64,000 nt of DNA, from the NCBI RefSeq assembly GCF_050948215.1, contig NW_027489038.1:1-64000 (forward strand). The letters are read 5' to 3'. The stretch comes from Halictus rubicundus (Eukaryota > Arthropoda > Insecta > Hymenoptera > Halictidae). A model generated the notes under the pieces. The model ran no database searches, was not told the origin of the DNA, and saw only the letters and a program-made list of their open reading frames with translations. Below are positions 58,740-64,000 of this stretch, piece by piece (the first letter of the stretch is position 1; every line of letters begins with the position of its first letter). The translations under genes and the position numbers were made by a program.

Positions 58740-59215
58740 TTTGTTTTTTTTTTTTTATTTAACAAATTTATTGCCGTTTAAACGTTAGCAGCGCCCTCCA
58801 CTCCGAAAGACTTTCCGTCCGGGCCTGGCGATTCCGGCCCTCGAGCTCCAACTCCTCCCCGCGCGTGAGTTCCACTCCCGGCGGGCGGCGGAAGGAGCGG
58901 GCGATGTGGTATAGCTTCGCCCGCTCCGCCGCCACCACAGTGAAGGGTGGAATCACGGCGAGGAGTCCCGCCGCCTCGGTGGAGATGGTGCGTTATTCCC
59001 ATATGACCCGCAAGGCCAGCCGCCGCCGCACTCTTTCTAAGAGTTTGCGGCTGGGCGTGCTGGCCTCGAGCGAGCGGTGCCATACGGGGGTCCCATACAG
59101 GGCTATAGACCGCACCACCTCCGTATAGAGGCGGCGTACTTTCAAATCCGGCCCCCCGACATTCGGCAGCAGCCGCGCCAATGCGGCTGCCGTCCTCTCT
59201 AGTCGGGGGGCGGGG
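58740..59215 (-). pseudogene. R1-like LINE ORF2 C-terminal fragment with poly(A)
   Basis: The minus strand reads ALARLLPNVGGPDLKVRRLY, then VVRSIALYGTPVWH and RRRLALRVIWE, the post-polymerase region of R1-type LINEs. A TAA follows at the position where relatives have Tyr, then the same frame continues RTISTEAAGLLAVIPPF to ALLTFKRQ and a stop. AATAAA and a run of A (seen as T at about 58745-58757) mark the 3' end. It is 5'-truncated and disabled. Confidence 0.82.
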
Positions 59216-60210
59216 CCTTGGCGAACCCTGGGCCTGTCTCAAGCACCCAGCCCCTAGATCCTCCCACCAAACCCCCGAAGTAGGGTTGAGACTTTAGCGT
59301 AGTGGGGAGAACCGAGCTTAGATTCTTTGTAACTCGTGTTCTCCCAGGCAGATCGCTCTAAGAAGTCAAACATTAGCAAAGTCACTTAGTGCTCTTCGAC
59401 CCATACTTCGGACCGTGACTTGACTTCCTCTAGACGCTGTCTCACCTCATAGTCGAAATATAGTTTGTTTAAACCCATAGTTGCACCCCTAATTCATTTC
59501 CTTCCGATCAAGGAAGGTGGTCCTTCGTGCCTAGTAATCGTTAAATAGCGGACACCTCGTAGTGCTAACACAACAGACGTCCGACAGATCGAACAAGATC
59601 AACCGCGGATATGTAACAATATGATTATTAGTTTTTTCGTGAGTGAACGCGTAAAGGTCTTATGAAGGACAATTTCGTTTTTTTAAATGGAATTGTGTAT
59701 TATAATTACATAATATAATGATGTATGTAGAAAATACACTAAAAAGGTATTAACCTGCTTATGTCGAGAAGTTATTCATTTAGGATATATTTCAGTTAAA
59801 ATAATTAGAAGACAAAATAACTGTCATACCAAGGTGTTTGCTTTTATTTATTGCAGAAAATTTTCGACATAACAACCATTTACAACACAGCACTTTTCAA
59901 ATGTGTGTACAGTAAATATACCTCTGAAGATACCAAACCATTGTGATTCATATTTCTCGAAATCTTTGTATTCGAACTAGGTAATATGTTAAAATCTTAA
60001 ATATTTGGGGAGAAGAAAATATGTAGGTACGCGTATTTTGTTAAATAAATAATTAAATTAGTTTGTATCTTATCGTCGTCAACGCGTTGATACTTTCTTT
60101 ACTTCAGTACGAGAAATTCATTTCTAATATATTAGTAACAATATCAATTAGCTATACAATTTTATAGAAATCCTTTTCTTAGACCCTAATAAATCGTTTA
60201 ACAAATCAAG
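59216..60210. other. Sequence before the TIL founder exon
   Basis: A moderately GC-rich part to about 59620, then AT-rich. A signal-peptide exon for the TIL gene was looked for and not found. Confidence 0.45.
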
Positions 60211-60314
60211 GGGCTCCTGGGGGTGACCGCTGTCCACCGAGCGAGGACTGGGACGTGTGCGGAACAGCCTGTCAATTAACTTGCGAAAATCCTAAACCAA
60301 GAATTTGCACGCTG
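60211..60314 (+). CDS. TIL-type serine protease inhibitor, penultimate exon (founder copy)
   Basis: This exon holds the first half of a trypsin-inhibitor-like (TIL, Ascaris family) cysteine-rich domain: DRCPPSEDWDVCGTACQLTC then ENPKPRICTL. It follows the acceptor AAATCAAG in phase 1, as expected after a signal-peptide exon, and ends in phase 0 before GTTGGT. With the next exon the domain has the full ten Cys. By alignment with Ascaris-type inhibitors the reactive bond would be Leu-Glu in CTL-EC, suggesting a chymotrypsin- or elastase-like target; this is inference. The signal-peptide exon was not found upstream in the window. Such proteins are secreted into haemolymph or glands. Confidence 0.72.
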
Positions 60315-60395
60315 GTTGGTATTCGAAGCCTACAATTTCAGAAACGGGGACGTTGCATTCGTTGTATCATTTGTAATCGTGTATTTGTGTTTCAG

Positions 60396-60482
60396 GAATG
60401 CGTTACAGGCTGCCAATGCAAACCTGGTTTGCTGAGAAACGAATCGGGCCAGTGCGTGCCTAACGAGTCGTGTCGAACGTAG
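60396..60482 (+). CDS. TIL-type inhibitor, last exon (founder copy)
   Basis: After TGTGTTTCAG in phase 0 it reads ECVTGCQCKPGLLRNESGQC then VPNESCRT and TAG. These are the last five Cys of the domain in canonical spacing (C-x3-C-x-C, then C and C). AATAAA follows about 70 bp after the stop. The 81-bp intron before it splits the domain exactly between the predicted P1 Leu and P1' Glu. Confidence 0.75.
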   Translation, partial: ECVTGCQCKPGLLRNESGQCVPNESCRT

Positions 60483-60586
60483 AAGCTTTTAGATTTTTGT
60501 GGTTTTTCTCATTCAATGTTTTAGTACTTTAGGAATAATTTTCTCAGTTTGTAATAAATCGTTTAACAAATTCAACGGCCGATGAG

Positions 60587-60892
60587 GTTGACCGCTGTCC
60601 ACCAAATGAAGATTGGAACGAGTGCGGTACAGCCTGTCCACCAAATGAAGATTGGAACGAGTGCGGTACAGCCTGTCCACCAACTTGCAAAAACCCTGGG
60701 CCAAAAATTTTCACGCTGGTTAGTATTGCAAGCCTACAATTTCAGAAACGAAGAAATTGTATTCGTTGCAGCATTTCTAATCGTCCGCTTCTACTTGTGT
60801 TTCAGGAATGCGTTACAGGCTGCCAATGCAAACCTGGTTTGCTGAGAAACGAATCGGGCCAGTGCGTGCCTAAAGAGTCGTGTCGAACGTAG
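60587..60892 (+). pseudogene. TIL unit 1 (exon a 60587-60718, exon b 60806-60892)
   Basis: Exon a: VDRCPPNEDWNECGTA, a second CPPNEDWNECGTA, then CPPTCKNPGPKIFTL. Exon b: ECVTGCQCKPGLL to CVPKESCRT and TAG. Intron marker GTATTCG; post-stop marker ATG. Type is uncertain: the frame is open, but the fifth Cys and the founder acceptor are absent. Confidence 0.6.
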
Positions 60893-60996
60893 ATGCTTTT
60901 AGATTTTTGTGGTTTTTCTCATTCAATGTTTTAGTACTTTAGGAATAATTTTCTCAGTTTGTAATAAATCGTTTAACAAATTCAACGGCCGATGAG

Positions 60997-61302
60997 GTTG
61001 ACCGCTGTCCACCAAATGAAGATTGGAACGAGTGCGGTACAGCCTGTCCACCAAATGAAGATTGGAACGAGTGCGGTACAGCCTGTCCACCAACTTGCAA
61101 AAACCCTGGGCCAAAAATTTTCACGCTGGTTAGTATTGCAAGCCTACAATTTCAGAAACGAAGAAATTGCATTCGTTGCAGCATTTCTAATCGTCCGCTT
61201 CTACTTGTGTTTCAGGAATGCGTTACAGGCTGCCAATGCAAACCTGGTTTGCTGAGAAACGAATCGGGCCAGTGCGTGCCTAAAGAGTCGTGTCGAACGT
61301 AG
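60997..61302 (+). pseudogene. TIL unit 2 (exon a 60997-61128, exon b 61216-61302)
   Basis: Two 39-bp blocks; intron marker GCATTCG; KESC end; post-stop marker AAG. Confidence 0.6.
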
Positions 61303-61406
61303 AAGCTTTTAGATTTTTGTGGTTTTTCTCATTCAATGTTTTAGTACTTTAGGAATAATTTTCTCAGTTTGTAATAAATCGTTTAACAAATTCAACGGCC
61401 GATGAG

Positions 61407-61712
61407 GTTGACCGCTGTCCACCAAATGAAGATTGGAACGAGTGCGGTACAGCCTGTCCACCAAATGAAGATTGGAACGAGTGCGGTACAGCCTGTCCAC
61501 CAACTTGCAAAAACCCTGGGCCAAAAATTTTCACGCTGGTTAGTATTGCAAGCCTACAATTTCAGAAACGAAGAAATTGCATTCGTTGCAGCATTTCTAA
61601 TCGTCCGCTTCTACTTGTGTTTCAGGAATGCGTTACAGGCTGCCAATGCAAACCTGGTTTGCTGAGAAACGAATCGGGCCAGTGCGTGCCTAAAGAGTCG
61701 TGTCGAACGTAG
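61407..61712 (+). pseudogene. TIL unit 3 (exon a 61407-61538, exon b 61626-61712)
   Basis: Two 39-bp blocks; intron marker GCATTCG; KESC end; post-stop marker ATG. Confidence 0.6.
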
Positions 61713-61816
61713 ATGCTTTTAGATTTTTGTGGTTTTTCTCATTCAATGTTTTAGTACTTTAGGAATAATTTTCTCAGTTTGTAATAAATCGTTTAACAAA
61801 TTCAACGGCCGATGAG

Positions 61817-62161
61817 GTTGACCGCTGTCCACCAAATGAAGATTGGAACGAGTGCGGTACAGCCTGTCCACCAAATGAAGATTGGAACGAGTGCGGTACA
61901 GCCTGTCCACCAAATGAAGATTGGAACGAGTGCGGTACAGCCTGTCCACCAACTTGCAAAAACCCTGGGCCAAAAATTTTCACGCTGGTTAGTATTGCAA
62001 GCCTACAATTTCAGAAACGAAGAAATTGCATTCGTTGCAGCATTTCTAATCGTCCGCTTCTACTTGTGTTTCAGGAATGCGTTACAGGCTGCCAATGCAA
62101 ACCTGGTTTGCTGAGAAACGAATCGGGCCAGTGCGTGCCTAACGAGTCGTGTCGAACGTAG
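61817..62161 (+). pseudogene. TIL unit 4 (exon a 61817-61987, exon b 62075-62161)
   Basis: Three 39-bp blocks; intron marker GCATTCG; NESC end and post-stop marker AAG, both as in the founder. Confidence 0.6.
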
Positions 62162-62265
62162 AAGCTTTTAGATTTTTGTGGTTTTTCTCATTCAATGTTT
62201 TAGTACTTTAGGAATAATTTTCTCAGTTTGTAATAAATCGTTTAACAAATTCAACGGCCGATGAG

Positions 62266-62571
62266 GTTGACCGCTGTCCACCAAATGAAGATTGGAACGA
62301 GTGCGGTACAGCCTGTCCACCAAATGAAGATTGGAACGAGTGCGGTACAGCCTGTCCACCAACTTGCAAAAACCCTGGGCCAAAAATTTTCACGCTGGTT
62401 AGTATTGCAAGCCTACAATTTCAGAAACGAAGAAATTGTATTCGTTGCAGCATTTCTAATCGTCCGCTTCTACTTGTGTTTCAGGAATGCGTTACAGGCT
62501 GCCAATGCAAACCTGGTTTGCTGAGAAACGAATCGGGCCAGTGCGTGCCTAAAGAGTCGTGTCGAACGTAG
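62266..62571 (+). pseudogene. TIL unit 5 (exon a 62266-62397, exon b 62485-62571)
   Basis: Two 39-bp blocks; intron marker GTATTCG; KESC end; post-stop marker ATG: the same state as unit 1. Confidence 0.6.
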
Positions 62572-62675
62572 ATGCTTTTAGATTTTTGTGGTTTTTCTCA
62601 TTCAATGTTTTAGTACTTTAGGAATAATTTTCTCAGTTTGTAATAAATCGTTTAACAAATTCAACGGCCGATGAG

Positions 62676-62981
62676 GTTGACCGCTGTCCACCAAATGAAG
62701 ATTGGAACGAGTGCGGTACAGCCTGTCCACCAAATGAAGATTGGAACGAGTGCGGTACAGCCTGTCCACCAACTTGCAAAAACCCTGGGCCAAAAATTTT
62801 CACGCTGGTTAGTATTGCAAGCCTACAATTTCAGAAACGAAGAAATTGCATTCGTTGCAGCATTTCTAATCGTCCGCTTCTACTTGTGTTTCAGGAATGC
62901 GTTACAGGCTGCCAATGCAAACCTGGTTTGCTGAGAAACGAATCGGGCCAGTGCGTGCCTAAAGAGTCGTGTCGAACGTAG
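62676..62981 (+). pseudogene. TIL unit 6 (exon a 62676-62807, exon b 62895-62981)
   Basis: Two 39-bp blocks; GCATTCG; KESC; AAG: the same state as unit 2. Confidence 0.6.
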
Positions 62982-63085
62982 AAGCTTTTAGATTTTTGTG
63001 GTTTTTCTCATTCAATGTTTTAGTACTTTAGGAATAATTTTCTCAGTTTGTAATAAATCGTTTAACAAATTCAACGGCCGATGAG

Positions 63086-63391
63086 GTTGACCGCTGTCCA
63101 CCAAATGAAGATTGGAACGAGTGCGGTACAGCCTGTCCACCAAATGAAGATTGGAACGAGTGCGGTACAGCCTGTCCACCAACTTGCAAAAACCCTGGGC
63201 CAAAAATTTTCACGCTGGTTAGTATTGCAAGCCTACAATTTCAGAAACGAAGAAATTGCATTCGTTGCAGCATTTCTAATCGTCCGCTTCTACTTGTGTT
63301 TCAGGAATGCGTTACAGGCTGCCAATGCAAACCTGGTTTGCTGAGAAACGAATCGGGCCAGTGCGTGCCTAAAGAGTCGTGTCGAACGTAG
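63086..63391 (+). pseudogene. TIL unit 7 (exon a 63086-63217, exon b 63305-63391)
   Basis: Two 39-bp blocks; GCATTCG; KESC; ATG: the same state as unit 3. Confidence 0.6.
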
Positions 63392-63495
63392 ATGCTTTTA
63401 GATTTTTGTGGTTTTTCTCATTCAATGTTTTAGTACTTTAGGAATAATTTTCTCAGTTTGTAATAAATCGTTTAACAAATTCAACGGCCGATGAG

Positions 63496-63840
63496 GTTGA
63501 CCGCTGTCCACCAAATGAAGATTGGAACGAGTGCGGTACAGCCTGTCCACCAAATGAAGATTGGAACGAGTGCGGTACAGCCTGTCCACCAAATGAAGAT
63601 TGGAACGAGTGCGGTACAGCCTGTCCACCAACTTGCAAAAACCCTGGGCCAAAAATTTTCACGCTGGTTAGTATTGCAAGCCTACAATTTCAGAAACGAA
63701 GAAATTGCATTCGTTGCAGCATTTCTAATCGTCCGCTTCTACTTGTGTTTCAGGAATGCGTTACAGGCTGCCAATGCAAACCTGGTTTGCTGAGAAACGA
63801 ATCGGGCCAGTGCGTGCCTAAAGAGTCGTGTCGAACGTAG
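63496..63840 (+). pseudogene. TIL unit 8 (exon a 63496-63666, exon b 63754-63840)
   Basis: Three 39-bp blocks like unit 4, but KESC end and ATG marker unlike unit 4, so its 3' part has another origin. Confidence 0.6.
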
Positions 63841-63944
63841 ATGCTTTTAGATTTTTGTGGTTTTTCTCATTCAATGTTTTAGTACTTTAGGAATAATTTT
63901 CTCAGTTTGTAATAAATCGTTTAACAAATTCAACGGCCGATGAG

Positions 63945-64000
63945 GTTGACCGCTGTCCACCAAATGAAGATTGGAACGAGTGCGGTACAGCCTGTCCACC
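63945..64000 (+). pseudogene. TIL unit 9, cut by the window end
   Basis: The start of exon a is present (VDRCPPNEDWNECGTACP) and the array continues outside. Confidence 0.6.

Larger units (their letters stand above)
60483..64000 (+). repeat. Tandem array of TIL inhibitor terminal exon pairs, running off the window
   Basis: Eight complete units and the start of a ninth repeat with a period of 410 bp, or 449 bp when an extra 39-bp block is present (units 4 and 8). Each unit has a first-half TIL exon, an intron of 87 bp (GTTAGT to TTTCAG), a last exon with stop TAG, and an AATAAA signal near the start of the next unit. Marker bases show a four-unit, 1679-bp higher-order period. All units differ from the founder by Phe for the fifth Cys and by a changed acceptor region. 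Confidence 0.95.

Noticed and set aside
60582..63793. Repeated 87- and 100-codon plus-strand frames (starting MRLTAVHQMK) and 63-codon minus-strand frames (starting MAQGFCKLVD) in the TIL array
   Set aside because: They are in the wrong frame or strand for the TIL exons, cross the intron, and are copied only because the array is tandem.
60483..64000. CRISPR-like regular spacing
   Set aside because: The repeat is a 410-bp gene segment with introns, not short repeats with unique spacers, and the genome is eukaryotic.

Overview
The window is AT-rich eukaryotic DNA with spliced genes, long introns and dense transposon debris. It looks like an insect, most likely a hymenopteran (ant, bee or wasp). 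Support: an insect cholecystokinin/sulfakinin-type receptor split over 22.6 kb, a DUF4806 gene of a type I associate with Hymenoptera, TIL-type protease inhibitor exons, and many mariner-like, hAT, LINE and LTR relics. There are no operons, CRISPR arrays or bacterial signals. The species cannot be named from sequence alone.

Layout. 1-9 kb: non-coding; a long inverted repeat (about 690-1090 against 6805-7285), an AGACGTCT-rich repeat, a GC-rich pair of broken minus-strand frames, and a copia-like solo LTR with a 5-bp target duplication. 9.2-9.5 kb: a GC-rich block ending in a strong splice donor, perhaps a first exon. 11-19 kb: four solo LTRs of two families, each with a perfect 4-bp target duplication, one nested in another. 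19.4-20.8 kb: DUF4806 gene, minus strand. 24.5-47.1 kb: five exons of a cholecystokinin/sulfakinin receptor-like GPCR, plus strand. The introns hold a palindromic MITE family, a mariner relic and a complete-looking 5.7-kb hAT element whose left arm is an inverted copy of the 3' end of its own transposase. 47.7-56.1 kb: GC-rich LTR-derived sequence, a LINE 3' fragment, two LTRs stacked on the same GGAC target, two related LTRs both flanked by GTAT, and a fold-back MITE. 58.7-59.2 kb: second LINE 3' fragment. 60.2 kb to the window end: a TIL inhibitor gene end followed by at least eight full tandem copies of its last two exons.

Functional picture. The plausible host genes are the GPCR (a peptide hormone receptor, though its NPxxY motif reads HLxxY), the DUF4806 gene (function unknown) and the TIL inhibitor end. 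Exon phases chain without conflict through 993 nt of receptor and 981 nt of DUF4806 coding sequence. The rest is mobile-element sequence at several ages, often datable relative to each other by nesting. The strongest unusual observations are the inverted-duplication hAT, the higher-order TIL exon array, the covarying hairpin minisatellite inside one LTR family, and the stacked LTRs on one target.
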